DNA of 64,000 nucleotides from an uncultured Myxococcales bacterium (GTDB lineage Bacteria > Myxococcota_A > Bradymonadia > UBA7976 > VGTA01): the NCBI GenBank assembly GCA_937146725.1, contig CAKZRU010000090.1, forward strand, positions 1 to 64,000. Reading direction: 5' to 3'. The notes below the pieces were generated by a model. It was not told the origin of the DNA. It searched no databases and saw only the letters and a program-made list of their open reading frames with translations. Every line of letters begins with the position of its first letter. The first letter of the stretch is position 1. Both the position numbers and the translations under genes were made by a program. Below are positions 8,395 to 18,006 of this stretch, piece after piece.

Positions 8395-9018
8395 ATGGTA
8401 TTCAACCTACACTCACTTGCTTCTCCCGAAAATAGCATCATTCCTACTGTTGTTGAGCAAACTCATCGTGGTGAACGAGGGTGGGATATTTTTAGCCGTT
8501 TGTTAAAAGATCGCATCATTTTCTTAGGTACTCAGATCAATGATCAAGTGGCCAATACCATTATTGCCCAGCTGTTGTATCTTGAGAGCGAAGACTCAGA
8601 GAAAGAAATTTCTTTGTATATCAACTCTCCAGGTGGGGTGATTACAAGTGGGCTAGCGATTTATGACACTATGCAATATATACAAGCTCCGGTCAGTACA
8701 ATCTGCTTGGGTCAAGCAGCCAGCATGGGTGCTTTTTTGCTCTCTAGTGGAGCAACAGGCAAGCGTTATGCATTACCAAACGCACGTATCATGATTCACC
8801 AACCTCTTGGTGGTGCTCAGGGACAAGCAAGTGATATCCAAATCCAAGCTCAAGAGATTCAACGCTTAAAGGATAAGTTGAATGGTATCTTGGCGAATCA
8901 AACCGGCCAGTCGCTAGATAATATTTCTATGGACACTGATCGTGATCGCTATATGACAGCTGAAGAAGCAAAAGAATATGGCTTAATTGATGAAGTGATG
9001 TACCCTAGTGATCATTAA
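8395..9018 (+). CDS. clpP: ATP-dependent Clp protease proteolytic subunit
   Basis: The serine peptidase tetradecamer that degrades proteins unfolded by ClpX or ClpA. Catalytic triad motifs are present: Ser in GQAASMGAF, His in MIHQPLGG, and Asp in [13 protein letters not shown]. The mature-end motif [24 protein letters not shown] is typical. A TTG at 8323 would add 24 hydrophobic residues, but GAGG five bases before the ATG at 8395 and family length (207 aa) support the shorter form. The protein keeps a short pro-region before IIPTVVEQ. It is followed by clpX after 61 bp. Confidence 0.96.
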   Translation: MVFNLHSLASPENSIIPTVVEQTHRGERGWDIFSRLLKDRIIFLGTQINDQVANTIIAQLLYLESEDSEKEISLYINSPGGVITSGLAIYDTMQYIQAPVSTICLGQAASMGAFLLSSGATGKRYALPNARIMIHQPLGGAQGQASDIQIQAQEIQRLKDKLNGILANQTGQSLDNISMDTDRDRYMTAEEAKEYGLIDEVMYPSDH

Positions 9019-9079
9019 GCAATAGATCAGTACACTTTATTATCTATACATAGATTAATGACAGATTGGGATTTGAGTG

Positions 9080-10315
9080 ATGGATAAGGATAGTATTCCT
9101 CAGGAAAATGTGTGTTCGTTTTGTATGGCACCCATGAAGGAAATGGTTGTGACAAAAAAGGCATCAATTTGTAAACACTGCTTACTTGAAGCCAATCAGG
9201 CACTAGAGTCTTATAAGCAGAGTTCAAACGCTTGGTTTACACCGACAATACCTAATCCAAGTGAAATCAAACGACGCTTAGATGAACATGTGATTGGCCA
9301 AGATAATGCGAAACGTGCTTTGGCTGTCGCAGTGTATAATCATTACAAAAGAATTGAATCTAACTTTGAAGATCCGGAACTAAATCTCAAAAAAAGCAAT
9401 GTTCTTTTAATTGGACCTTCCGGTAGCGGTAAAACATTATTGGCTCAAAGTTTAGCTGAAATGCTGCAAGTTCCCTTTGCCATTGCAGACGCTAGCAACC
9501 TTACCGAAGCTGGCTATGTAGGCGATGATGTTGAAAATATCTTAGTAAATCTCACTTTGGCTGCAGATGGTGACATCGATCGGGCTCAATTTGGCATCGT
9601 ATATATCGATGAAATTGATAAGATCTGTAAAAAAAGCGAAAATATGTCGATCACTCGAGATGTGAGTGGCGAGGGTGTACAGCAATCTTTATTAAAAATT
9701 ATCGAAGGAACAATCGCCCATGTACCACCCGGTGGTGGTCGAAAACATCCTTATCAAAAGTTTATTGCACTTGATACAAGCAATATCCTGTTTATTTGTG
9801 GTGGAGCCTTCTCCGATCTAGATAAAATCATAGAGACTCGTGTCAATAAAAGCGGCATCGGATTTGGAATTCAAAATAAGACCAAACAAGAACAAAACCT
9901 AGATGAACTTTTGGGACAGGTCGAGCCTGAAGATATTGTTCGTTATGGTTTGATTCCTGAATTTGTCGGTCGTGTACCTGTTATTAGCATACTTGAAACA
10001 CCTACTGAAGATGCCTTGGTACAAATCTTAACCGAGCCAAAAAACTCTTTGGTCAAGCAATACCAAAAGCTATTTGCCCTTGATGGTGTAGAACTAAGCT
10101 TTACCAAGGATGCATTAAAAGCTGTTGCTCGGGCGGCTTTAGCCCAGCAAACAGGTGCTCGTGGACTAAGAGCTGTTCTTGAAAAGGTGATGCTCGACCA
10201 TATGTATGAAATTCCTAGCAGTGATCTTAAAAGTCTTGAAATTAGTCTTGAGCAAGTCACATCATATTTCCCTGAATCAACCCCCTCCACCAATGGCAAG
10301 GATTCTGTAGCCTAA
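9080..10315 (+). CDS. clpX: ATP-dependent Clp protease ATP-binding subunit ClpX
   Basis: An AAA+ hexameric unfoldase that feeds substrates to ClpP. It has the N-terminal four-Cys zinc domain (CSFC ... CKHC), Walker A GPSGSGKT, Walker [11 protein letters not shown], the GGGRKHP pore loop, and the IGF loop (GIGFGI) that docks on ClpP, followed by the sensor-2 arginine in [11 protein letters not shown]. Length (411 aa) is standard. GTG (9077) and ATG (9080) are both possible starts; the ATG is chosen. It lies 61 bp after clpP and 24 bp before lon, so one transcription unit is likely. Confidence 0.97.
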   Translation: MDKDSIPQENVCSFCMAPMKEMVVTKKASICKHCLLEANQALESYKQSSNAWFTPTIPNPSEIKRRLDEHVIGQDNAKRALAVAVYNHYKRIESNFEDPELNLKKSNVLLIGPSGSGKTLLAQSLAEMLQVPFAIADASNLTEAGYVGDDVENILVNLTLAADGDIDRAQFGIVYIDEIDKICKKSENMSITRDVSGEGVQQSLLKIIEGTIAHVPPGGGRKHPYQKFIALDTSNILFICGGAFSDLDKIIETRVNKSGIGFGIQNKTKQEQNLDELLGQVEPEDIVRYGLIPEFVGRVPVISILETPTEDALVQILTEPKNSLVKQYQKLFALDGVELSFTKDALKAVARAALAQQTGARGLRAVLEKVMLDHMYEIPSSDLKSLEISLEQVTSYFPESTPSTNGKDSVA

Positions 10316-10339
10316 GCAGATGACAGAATAGGACCGACT

Positions 10340-12850
10340 ATGTCTATTATAGATCAAATTAACTCGATCGATCGCTTACCTCTTGTTGCCTTAAGAGGGC
10401 GTGTTGTCTTACCAGGGGCAAGCGTACCTTTGTTCATTGGACGTGAGCGTTCGGTAGCCAGCATTCAGCATGCGCTTAAAAACAATAAACTTGTACTTTG
10501 TGTTGCTCAGCGAGATGAAAAAACCGATCAACCACAGATTGCCGAATTATATGAATATGCCACAGTGGTACAAATTGTAAATTCGGCGGCTTTGCCCGAT
10601 GGTTCAATCAGAGTGATCACTCTTGGTGTGGCCATTGTAAAACTCAACGAGTTGATTGAAGAAGATCAAGTTCAATGGGGCAAGTTTGAACAGACATGGC
10701 CGATTGAAGAAGCCAAAAAAGGTGAGGAAGTTGATGAGGAACTCGCTCAACTTTTAGTACAGCTCAAAAAGCGTTCTAGTCGTTTCTTTAAGCTCGATCG
10801 TAAAGCAACTCGTAGTAAAAGCTCGCTCGACCGCCTTGGACCCCTCCAACTCTGCTTTAGAGTATTGGCTCATTTAGGACTTAAAACAGATGAGATACAA
10901 GAGGTTTTGGGCGAAAGTGATTTAAATCATTTTGTTTTGAAGGTCTTAGCCATTCTTGAGGGCGCTCTAGAAAAACTTGAAGCTGACCGCAAGGTTAAAT
11001 CTCGTGTTAAAAAGCAGATGGAAAGTGATCAGAGAGATTATTATCTGAATGAGCAAATGAAAGCGCTTCAGCGTGAAATGGGTGGAGATGACTCGGTTAA
11101 AAGTGAGATGGAAGAGTTAGAAGCCAAGTTACAAGAAAAGCAACTACCAGCTCAAGCTCGAGAGAAAGCCGAAAAAGAACTCAAAAAACTCAAAATGATG
11201 AGTCCAATGGGGGCGGAAGCAACTGTTGTTAGAAATTATATTGAATGGATCTTATCGATTCCTTGGGATGGTGATCGCAGTGAAGAAAAGCGAGATATCC
11301 AAGATGCAGAAGCTGTCCTTAATGCTGATCACTATGCTCTCAAAAAGCCCAAAGAGCGTATTTTAGAGCATTTGGCTGTCCACAGTTTAACCAAAGACTT
11401 AAAAGGGCCTATCCTTTGTTTGGTCGGTCCTCCTGGTGTTGGTAAAACCAGTTTAGTGCGTTCAATCGCCAAAAGCACTGGTCGTGAGTTTGTACGCATG
11501 AGCCTAGGTGGTGTACGTGATGAGGCAGAAATTCGTGGTCACCGCCGTACTTATATTGGGGCAATGCCCGGTAAAATCATTCAATCTCTTAAGAAGGTAG
11601 GGACAAGCAATCCGGTACTACTTCTTGATGAAATCGATAAGATGAGCACAGACTTCCGTGGTGATCCTTCTTCTGCCCTATTAGAGGTCTTAGATCCAGA
11701 GCAAAATAGCACCTTTAATGATCATTATTTAGATTTGGACTATGACCTATCTCAGGTCATGTTTATTACGACTGCAAATAATCGTCATCAAATTCCCTTA
11801 CCTTTACAAGATCGCTTGGAAATGATTGAGGTGTCAGGATATACCGAAGTGGAGAAGCTTAATATTATTAAGCGACACTTATTGCCTAAACAAGTCGAGC
11901 GTCATGGGATTAAAGATGCTCAAATCACTTGGGTCGATAATGCACTCAAATTGGTAGTTAATCGCTATACCCGCGAAAGTGGTGTACGTAATCTTGAACG
12001 TCAAATGGCCGCCTTGTGCCGTAAAATTGCCCGTGAAGTGATTACCCATCAAAGTAAGGGCAAGGAGATCTCTGAGTTTAAGCTAAAGGTCGATACCCGC
12101 AAGGTCCAAAGTTTATTAGGTGCACCACCTTATAAGTTTGGGGTCAGTGATTCTCAAGATGAAGTAGGCTTGGTCAATGGCCTTGCTTATACTTCTTGGG
12201 GCGGTAACTTACTACAAGCTGAAGTGACCATGATGGAGGGAAATGGAAAGTTGACCATTACCGGACAACTAGGTGAAGTGATGCAAGAAAGTGCCCGAGC
12301 CGCCATGAGTTATGTTCGTACTCGTGCCCTTGACTTGGGCCTTGAACCGAAGTTCCACCAAGATTGTGACTTCCACCTACATTTCCCCGAAGGAGCGATT
12401 CCCAAAGATGGACCTTCGGCAGGAGTGACAATGGTGACCGGTTTAACCAGTGCGATTAAGGGCTTGCCCGTCCGCCGCGATGTTGCCATGACCGGAGAAA
12501 TTACCTTGCGCGGTCGAGTCTTGCCTATTGGTGGTTTAAAAGAAAAACTATTAGCCGCCAAACGTGGTGGGATCAAATTGGTCTTTATCCCCAAAGAAAA
12601 TGAAAAAGATCTTGATGAAGTGCCAACGAGTATTACCAAGGCTTTAGAAATCATTGCGGTAGAAAAGGTAGATGAGATTCTAAACCGTGCCTTTATTGGT
12701 GGCTCACCTTTTGTTAATCAAGAGACAGAGGCAAAAGCAAGTACCACTAAGTCGGCGACAGCTAAAAAAGCACCGGCTAAAAAAGCAAGTACCACTAAGT
12801 CGGCGACAGCTAAAAAAGCAACCGCAAAGAAAACTAGCGCTAAAAAATAA
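10340..12850 (+). CDS. lon: ATP-dependent protease Lon with Lys/Ala-rich C-terminal tail
   Basis: A cytoplasmic AAA+ serine protease of misfolded and regulatory proteins. Order: N-terminal substrate-binding domain ([14 protein letters not shown]), coiled-coil region, AAA+ module with GPPGVGKTS and LLLDEIDKM, and the peptidase domain with catalytic Ser in [11 protein letters not shown] and Lys in LLAAKRGG. At 836 residues it exceeds E. coli Lon (784) mainly through a tail from about residue 795 made of [19 protein letters not shown] units, like a histone-H1 or HU tail. AGGA lies six bases before the ATG. The tail may bind DNA or polyphosphate (inference). Confidence 0.96.
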   Translation: MSIIDQINSIDRLPLVALRGRVVLPGASVPLFIGRERSVASIQHALKNNKLVLCVAQRDEKTDQPQIAELYEYATVVQIVNSAALPDGSIRVITLGVAIVKLNELIEEDQVQWGKFEQTWPIEEAKKGEEVDEELAQLLVQLKKRSSRFFKLDRKATRSKSSLDRLGPLQLCFRVLAHLGLKTDEIQEVLGESDLNHFVLKVLAILEGALEKLEADRKVKSRVKKQMESDQRDYYLNEQMKALQREMGGDDSVKSEMEELEAKLQEKQLPAQAREKAEKELKKLKMMSPMGAEATVVRNYIEWILSIPWDGDRSEEKRDIQDAEAVLNADHYALKKPKERILEHLAVHSLTKDLKGPILCLVGPPGVGKTSLVRSIAKSTGREFVRMSLGGVRDEAEIRGHRRTYIGAMPGKIIQSLKKVGTSNPVLLLDEIDKMSTDFRGDPSSALLEVLDPEQNSTFNDHYLDLDYDLSQVMFITTANNRHQIPLPLQDRLEMIEVSGYTEVEKLNIIKRHLLPKQVERHGIKDAQITWVDNALKLVVNRYTRESGVRNLERQMAALCRKIAREVITHQSKGKEISEFKLKVDTRKVQSLLGAPPYKFGVSDSQDEVGLVNGLAYTSWGGNLLQAEVTMMEGNGKLTITGQLGEVMQESARAAMSYVRTRALDLGLEPKFHQDCDFHLHFPEGAIPKDGPSAGVTMVTGLTSAIKGLPVRRDVAMTGEITLRGRVLPIGGLKEKLLAAKRGGIKLVFIPKENEKDLDEVPTSITKALEIIAVEKVDEILNRAFIGGSPFVNQETEAKASTTKSATAKKAPAKKASTTKSATAKKATAKKTSAKK
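12733..12820 (+). repeat. 40-bp direct duplication inside the lon tail
   Basis: The 40 bases at 12733-12772 recur identically at 12781-12820, an offset of 48 bp (16 codons). Each codes [13 protein letters not shown]. The identity indicates a recent in-frame duplication that lengthened the Lys/Ala tail. Confidence 0.9.
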
Positions 12851-12915
12851 GTCTATTCAGTCACCGTAAAGAATAGTATCAAAGCCAAACTGTAAGATTA
12901 AGAGAGGAAGCTCGA

Positions 12916-14100
12916 ATGAGAGCCTTAATTTTGGGGCTCTGTGCCTCGTTAATGATTGCCTGTGTGGATAGCGATGCCGATAGCCCTAACTTTTTAGATC
13001 AAGGCCTTGAGGAGCAAGCAGGCGAAGACATTGCCACAGAGGCAGGTTCAATGGCCGGACAAATTCCTATGGCAGGAGATGTGAGTCAAGCTGGGGAGCC
13101 GGTCGAAATTATACCGGCACCGCAGCAAGTTTCTATCGCTACTTACAATGTACAAAACCTCTTTGACTTTGTAGATGATCCAGATAATGACGAAGGAGAG
13201 TTTACACCAAATGTAGGTCAATGGAGTCGAAGTACTTATGAGGCAAAGTTAAATGCAATCGCCGAAGCGATCCTTTTGATTGATGCTGATATTATTACCT
13301 TCCAAGAGGTTGAAAGTGAGCAAGTCCTCAGCGAACTCGCTTCAGCAATTAGAGCGAAAGGGGGTAGGTACTATCAATACCAAGGGATTAGTTCAACTCG
13401 TGATCCACGAGGGATTGCCCTTGGAGTATTGAGTATTTATCCCTTTGATCGTGAAATTGGTCGTCCAATCAGCTCTAGTATTTCCTGTACAAATGGCGAA
13501 AGCTTAGATGGCTCTCGTCCTGAGGCTCGACCTATTTATGAGATCAACTTTTGGAGTGATGGAACCGGGATTGGCGCTCAAAGCTTAACTCTCTTAGTGA
13601 ACCATTGGAAATCTAGAGCATCGGGAGATTATCCCTGTCAAGTGAGAGAGCATCATGATCGAGGTGCTCGACAAATCCGTACCCTGGTTGATGAATGGTT
13701 AACAGACGATGAAAACCGCTCTGTCATAGTTTTGGGTGACTTTAATGCAGAAGAAAATGAGCTCTCTTTGAGTCAAACGATTGATGCATACTTAAATCCA
13801 GCTGAAGTTAGTGGGGCAGCCCTATATAATTTATGGGGAGAGCTAGGGGTGACACCTTCATCATCTAACAATGCGACTAATAGTACTTACCGCTATGATG
13901 GAGATTGGTTTCGCCTAGATCATATTATGGTCACTCCAAATATGATGAATCAAGGAAGTGGCGCTTGGCGAGTAGAAAGCTTTAAGCTGATTAGAGATGC
14001 TGTTTTACTGCGTAACGGAGGACCCAATAGTTGGAATAGCCAAAGTCAAGCAGGGTTTTCTGACCACCTTCCTTTAAAAGTTACTTTAACTCTACGTTAG
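12916..14100 (+). CDS. Endonuclease/exonuclease/phosphatase-fold lipoprotein
   Basis: A predicted secreted member of the DNase I-like superfamily. The N terminus is a short signal with lipobox LMIAC (Cys about 16), then an AG-rich linker (EAGSMAGQIPMAGD). From about residue 72 the fold motifs appear in order: ATYNVQNLF (metal Asn), TFQEVES (catalytic Glu), LVNHWKS (His), LGDFNAEENE (Asp/Asn pair), RLDHIMV and SDHLPL (catalytic Asp-His). The catalytic set looks intact, so hydrolysis of phosphodiesters outside the cytoplasm is likely; the substrate (DNA, RNA or phosphoinositide-like) cannot be told. GAGAGGAAG precedes the ATG. It lies 65 bp after lon. Confidence 0.85.
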   Translation: MRALILGLCASLMIACVDSDADSPNFLDQGLEEQAGEDIATEAGSMAGQIPMAGDVSQAGEPVEIIPAPQQVSIATYNVQNLFDFVDDPDNDEGEFTPNVGQWSRSTYEAKLNAIAEAILLIDADIITFQEVESEQVLSELASAIRAKGGRYYQYQGISSTRDPRGIALGVLSIYPFDREIGRPISSSISCTNGESLDGSRPEARPIYEINFWSDGTGIGAQSLTLLVNHWKSRASGDYPCQVREHHDRGARQIRTLVDEWLTDDENRSVIVLGDFNAEENELSLSQTIDAYLNPAEVSGAALYNLWGELGVTPSSSNNATNSTYRYDGDWFRLDHIMVTPNMMNQGSGAWRVESFKLIRDAVLLRNGGPNSWNSQSQAGFSDHLPLKVTLTLR

Positions 14101-14180
14101 TTAAGTATTTGAAAAATAGTGATGATTTAATTTAGAGCAAGATTTAATACTATTTCTGACTAATTTCGTAAGAAATAGTG

Positions 14181-14209
14181 TTGACAATCGGCATAATCAA
14201 TACTATACC
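14181..14209 (+). promoter_or_regulatory. sigma70-type promoter of the tRNA-Asp pair
   Basis: TTGACA (14181-14186), a 17-base spacer, and TATACC (14204-14209) lie 17 bases before the first tRNA-Asp. This is the clearest promoter in the window. Confidence 0.75.
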
Positions 14210-14226
14210 TTTCTCACTCTGAGTGA

Positions 14227-14300
<74 letters not shown>

Positions 14301-14334
14301 CTCACGCCCCGCGAGGCGTTAATCGCGGATCTCT

Positions 14335-14408
<74 letters not shown>

Positions 14409-14410
14409 TC

Positions 14411-14445
14411 AAAAAAAGCCCGATGCAAATCGGGCTTTTTTTATT
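14411..14445 (+). terminator. Rho-independent terminator after tRNA-Asp
   Basis: AAAAAAAGCCCGAT, a four-base loop, and ATCGGGCTTTTTTT form a strong GC stem with A and T flanks. Being symmetrical it could also serve sufE-map on the other strand. Confidence 0.93.
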
Positions 14446-14502
14446 TTATACGCATTATTTTTAGCGGCTGCTACCTAGAAGTTTTTTTAACCTGGAAGCT
14501 TT

Positions 14503-14940
14503 TTAGTTTGCCCAAGCCTTAACTTTAGCAATCATGGCAGCAAAGCCATTACGTCGACTTACGCTTAGGTTTCTTTCAAGACCGATCTTTGAAAAAAGAG
14601 TTGCAAGGTCAATTTGCTCAATCTCGGTCCTTGTTTTCCCAGAATAAGCACTGAGTACAATCGCAACTAGGCCACGAACAATAAAAGCATCACTGTCAGC
14701 GCTATAGTGATGAACGATTTCACCATTTTCTTCGCTTTGACTATGGATGAGCCAAACCTGACTCGTACATCCCTTCACTCGATACTCATCGGTTTTATAT
14801 ACATCTGGTAAGGCCTTGAGTTGCTTGCCTAAATCAATGAGATAGGCATAGCGGTCTTCCCAGTCATCTAAAAACTCAAAGTCCTCAATCAGCTCATCTA
14901 AAGAGCGTTGAGTCACAAATAACTCAGTATCATAATGCAT
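14503..14940 (-). CDS. sufE: SufE-like Fe-S cluster assembly / cysteine desulfuration protein
   Basis: SufE accepts persulfide sulfur from the cysteine desulfurase SufS and passes it to the scaffold. The family Cys is in the motif VKGCTSQVW at about residue 58-66, followed by SADSDAFIVRGLVAI and an NLSVSRRNGFAAMI stretch near the C terminus, all typical. Length (145 aa) matches the family. The ATG lies two bases after the map stop, so translation is probably coupled. No sufS, sufB or sufC is nearby. Confidence 0.9.
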   Translation of the reverse strand: MHYDTELFVTQRSLDELIEDFEFLDDWEDRYAYLIDLGKQLKALPDVYKTDEYRVKGCTSQVWLIHSQSEENGEIVHHYSADSDAFIVRGLVAIVLSAYSGKTRTEIEQIDLATLFSKIGLERNLSVSRRNGFAAMIAKVKAWAN

Positions 14941-14942
14941 GA

Positions 14943-15848
14943 CTATTGCTCCAACAGACTCAATTGCTTCTTATAGACCGGCTCACCCATCGTTAAGATT
15001 TCAGCTCCTTTTTTACCCACATAAATGGTGTGTTCAAATTGAGCACTCAAGCTTCGATCTAAGGTTAAAGCCGTCCAACCATCATCAAGCATATCGGCAT
15101 AAAACTCACCGATATTAATCATGGGTTCGATTGTAAAAGTCATTCCTTCTTTGATTACTGAAAAGTTAGAGCGTTCATAGTAATGCACCACATGGGGTGG
15201 CATATGAAACACAGGTCCAATCCCATGCCCACTAAAGTCTCTCACTACAGAGTAACCTGCAGTTTTAGACATTTTACTGATGAGTTTCCCAATCTCATTC
15301 AGTTTTTTACCTGGACGCACAATCTCGATCGCCGACATTAATGAGCGGTAAGTAAAGTCAACTAGCTTTTGAGCTTCTGGTGAAGGCGTACCGACAAATA
15401 CAGTTTCTGAGCAATCTCCATGCATACCATCTAAATAAATCGTGACATCACAGTTAATGATATCACCATCTTGTAGGATTCTTTGAGCGTCGGGGATGCC
15501 ATGGCAGATCACTTCATTAATGGAAGTACACAAGGATTTAGGAAAGCCTCTATACCCAAGAGGACTTGGATAGCCGCCACGGGCAATACAGGCATTATGA
15601 GCAATAATATCGAGTTCTTCAGTGCTGACCCCCGGTTTGACAGCCGCTAAAACCTCTTCTAAGACTTCTCGCGCAGCTTTGCACGCTTTACGCATACGTA
15701 CTAAATCCTCACCCTTCATAAAGTTCCGAACAACTTTACGACGGCCAAAGGCATCTCTTTGCACACTTTTAGGAATGCCATTCGCACCCGGTTGGGCATA
15801 GTCTGGACGTGGAATCTCAGCAGGAACTTCTCTTAGTATCTGACTCAT
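14943..15848 (-). CDS. map: Methionine aminopeptidase, type I, with N-terminal extension
   Basis: Removes the initiator Met from nascent proteins using two metal ions. Metal ligands are visible: Asp in CDVTIYLDGMHGDCSETV (two Asp), His in GHGIG, Glu in FTIEPMINIG, and Glu in QFEHTIYV. HGIPD and GYRGFPKSLCTSINE are also typical. At 301 residues it is about 45 longer than E. coli Map because of an N-terminal extension (PAEIPRPDYAQPGANGIPKS region), as seen in the longer MetAP1 forms. It starts the map-sufE unit. Confidence 0.95.
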   Translation of the reverse strand: MSQILREVPAEIPRPDYAQPGANGIPKSVQRDAFGRRKVVRNFMKGEDLVRMRKACKAAREVLEEVLAAVKPGVSTEELDIIAHNACIARGGYPSPLGYRGFPKSLCTSINEVICHGIPDAQRILQDGDIINCDVTIYLDGMHGDCSETVFVGTPSPEAQKLVDFTYRSLMSAIEIVRPGKKLNEIGKLISKMSKTAGYSVVRDFSGHGIGPVFHMPPHVVHYYERSNFSVIKEGMTFTIEPMINIGEFYADMLDDGWTALTLDRSLSAQFEHTIYVGKKGAEILTMGEPVYKKQLSLLEQ

Positions 15849-15885
15849 TATAATTCTTTCAGCTATATCAGTAATAATCTATTAT

Positions 15886-16758
15886 TTAAGGCTTTTGACC
15901 GCGTAAAACAGAATTACCTTGATGTAATTGAGTGCGATCAATTCCACTTTGGTCTTCAAAATCAGCAAAACTAATGCGACCGGACTGAGCAAAGAAGTTG
16001 ATCGGATTATGCCAAACGACTTTTTCTATTTCGCTTTCATCAATGCCAGCTTTACGCATGACTTGTACGGTCTTGGGTACCATTAAGGCATCGCTGACAC
16101 CCCAATCTGCAGCGCTATTAATCACCATGCGCTCGGTTCCAAAGCGTCTAAAAATCTCCACCATGCGCTCAGGTGTCATCTTGGTATTGGGATAAATACT
16201 AAAACCAGCAACATGTCCGGTATCTCGCACCAAAGGAATGGTGAGTTCATTATTGTGATCGACAAGTACTTTTTCAGGCGCAATACCCGATTCCTTGACG
16301 ACATCCAAAGTACGTTTGACTCCATCGAGCTTATCTCGGTGAGGCGTATGGATTAGAATAGGTAAATCATGTCTCATGGCGAGCTCAATTTGAGCCATAA
16401 AAAACTTTTCTTCAGTCTTGGTCATGTCATCGTAACCAATTTCACCAACCGCAATCACACCTTCACGATTTACATAATCTTCTAGTAATTCTAGAACACC
16501 TTGATTGATACGGTCATCATTGGCTTCTTTGGGATTTAGGCCCATCGTACAAAAGTGCTTAATTCCAAATTGACTTGCTCGAAAACGCTCCCAGCCCAAA
16601 AGGGTATCATAGTAATCTTTAAAACTACCTACAGTTGTTCGAGGCTGTCCTAGCCAAAATGCGGGTTCACATAAGCCTCTAACACCAGCAAGAGCCATCA
16701 GCTCATAATCGTCAGTTGTTCGGCTAAACATATGAATATGTGGTTCAAAGATTTTCAT
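15886..16758 (-). CDS. TatD-like metal-dependent hydrolase, EboB-like
   Basis: A TIM-barrel amidohydrolase-superfamily protein. Metal motifs: HIHM near the N terminus (HxH), GEIGYDD (Glu), LIHTPHRDK (His), VDHNNE (His), and NSAADWGVSD (Asp). The opening PHIHMFSRTTDDYELMALAG and WLGQPRTTVGSF segment resembles the EboB branch rather than the classical TatD DNase. In other bacteria eboB belongs to an ebo cluster for isoprenoid-linked export, but no eboA/C/D/E partner is visible here. Located 37 bp upstream of map on the same strand. The true substrate is unknown. Confidence 0.8.
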   Translation of the reverse strand: MKIFEPHIHMFSRTTDDYELMALAGVRGLCEPAFWLGQPRTTVGSFKDYYDTLLGWERFRASQFGIKHFCTMGLNPKEANDDRINQGVLELLEDYVNREGVIAVGEIGYDDMTKTEEKFFMAQIELAMRHDLPILIHTPHRDKLDGVKRTLDVVKESGIAPEKVLVDHNNELTIPLVRDTGHVAGFSIYPNTKMTPERMVEIFRRFGTERMVINSAADWGVSDALMVPKTVQVMRKAGIDESEIEKVVWHNPINFFAQSGRISFADFEDQSGIDRTQLHQGNSVLRGQKP

Positions 16759-16971
16759 ACATCCTCATTTTCTTGTTGGGTGATTGAGTCATTGAGTACC
16801 AAGCTTATACACAAAACTTATATATTGTGATGAGAATATTTACAGAACTCAAGCCTAGCTTGCACTTGTCATTTGTTAATATATACACAAGTCATACATA
16901 AATCATGGCATCACTTCGATTTCTTAATGATCATTTATGTACAAAGTTAGTAATTTAGCTTATAAGTCGAA

Positions 16972-17481
16972 ATGGAATATTATTTAGCTCAAAGTGAGAG
17001 CAAACGAGTGGCTACAACCTATGAACATATAAAAAAGCTTCTTGATGAGGGAGGCTTTCGTTATTCGATTACTTCCGAAGGGAACCTGCTGACCGGCTTT
17101 GGAGAAATGGAAGAATACATTGATTCTGAGGGTCAGCCAAGGCTTGGGGTGCTCATTTTTCTTGAGGAATCTGGAAGTTTTATTCGTTTTTTGTGCCCTC
17201 GTTTATATCGCTATGAAGGCAAAAGGTTTAAAACAGATCTATTTCAGTCCTGCCTAATGATTAACTATTGGGCTAAACTTTTAAAGATGGAGTTTGATGA
17301 TCGTGATGGTGAACTCAGAGCTGTCATTGAACTCCCTCTTGAAGATACCCAACTCAGTTTGGGACAGTTGGCCCGTTGTCTGACCACCTTAGCCTATTTG
17401 ATTGATCGTCTAGATCCGCTGTTGCGTAAAACCTTAAAAGAAGGTGGGGTGCATATCCCAAGAGAGCCAATTACTTATTAG
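16972..17481 (+). CDS. YbjN-like small protein
   Basis: A 169-residue soluble protein without a signal or membrane segment. The beginning (YEHIKKLLDEGGFRYSI), the central beta pattern (LGVLIFLEESGSFIRFLCPRL) and the helix LFQSCLMINYWAKLLKMEFD followed by GELRAVIELPLED resemble the YbjN / type III secretion chaperone-like fold, usually a regulatory or chaperone-like role. This is a fold-level impression, not a sequence match I can prove. It is divergent from the TatD-like gene across a 213-bp intergenic region. No clear Shine-Dalgarno is seen before the ATG. Confidence 0.5.
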   Translation: MEYYLAQSESKRVATTYEHIKKLLDEGGFRYSITSEGNLLTGFGEMEEYIDSEGQPRLGVLIFLEESGSFIRFLCPRLYRYEGKRFKTDLFQSCLMINYWAKLLKMEFDDRDGELRAVIELPLEDTQLSLGQLARCLTTLAYLIDRLDPLLRKTLKEGGVHIPREPITY

Positions 17482-17511
17482 CCAAGACTTAAATCACCAA
17501 TCGAGCTTGAG

Positions 17512-18006
17512 TTAGTCCTTTAACCACAAACTTCTTAAGCCTTGGCGTAAATCCTCTTGTTCTTTGATACTCTCTTTAAAGCTAGCAAGCATTGACTGTG
17601 CTATCATTGGGGGCATATTCATGCTTTCGGTCAGTACTAATAGTAATAATTGATCCTCGGCTTCGGCTTCGGTTAATATACCTGTACGCACTTGACTTGA
17701 GATTAAGTTTAACGCTTGAGCCTGCGTAATGATGAGCTGATCGAATAAGGTATTCACTGAAGTTACTTCACTCACAGCACTAGACAGGCCTATCGCTTTA
17801 ATCTCTTGGCTTGCTTTAATCTCCGTGATTTCAGAACTGACTTGAATCTCTTGGCTTTGTTCGATGTTCTCAACAGGAATTATAGCTAAAGGTTCTGATA
17901 ACTTTTGAGCAGAATAAACTTTGTTTAACGCTTGAGAGTTCAACGCTTGAGAGCTACGAATAGCTGACATCTTTTGCTGGTCTTTTTGACTCATCATCTC
18001 ACTCAA
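17512..18006 (-). CDS. Hypothetical protein downstream of the giant repeat protein
   Basis: Not recognised. A 164-residue Ser/Gln/Glu/Leu-rich protein, no signal peptide. The first 90 residues are low complexity; the last 70 (LNLISSQVRTGILTEAEAEDQLLLLVLTESMNM to the end) look helical. The TTG start at 18006 overlaps the stop of the 1955-aa gene by four bases, so it is likely translated with it; ATG codons at 17997 and 17994 are alternatives. The C-terminal helices recall small regulatory or assembly proteins, but no function can be given. Confidence 0.55.
   Translation of the reverse strand: MSEMMSQKDQQKMSAIRSSQALNSQALNKVYSAQKLSEPLAIIPVENIEQSQEIQVSSEITEIKASQEIKAIGLSSAVSEVTSVNTLFDQLIITQAQALNLISSQVRTGILTEAEAEDQLLLLVLTESMNMPPMIAQSMLASFKESIKEQEDLRQGLRSLWLKD

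Noticed and set aside
12310..12654. Antisense open frame inside lon
   Set aside because: It lies fully within the conserved peptidase domain of Lon and looks like a coding shadow.
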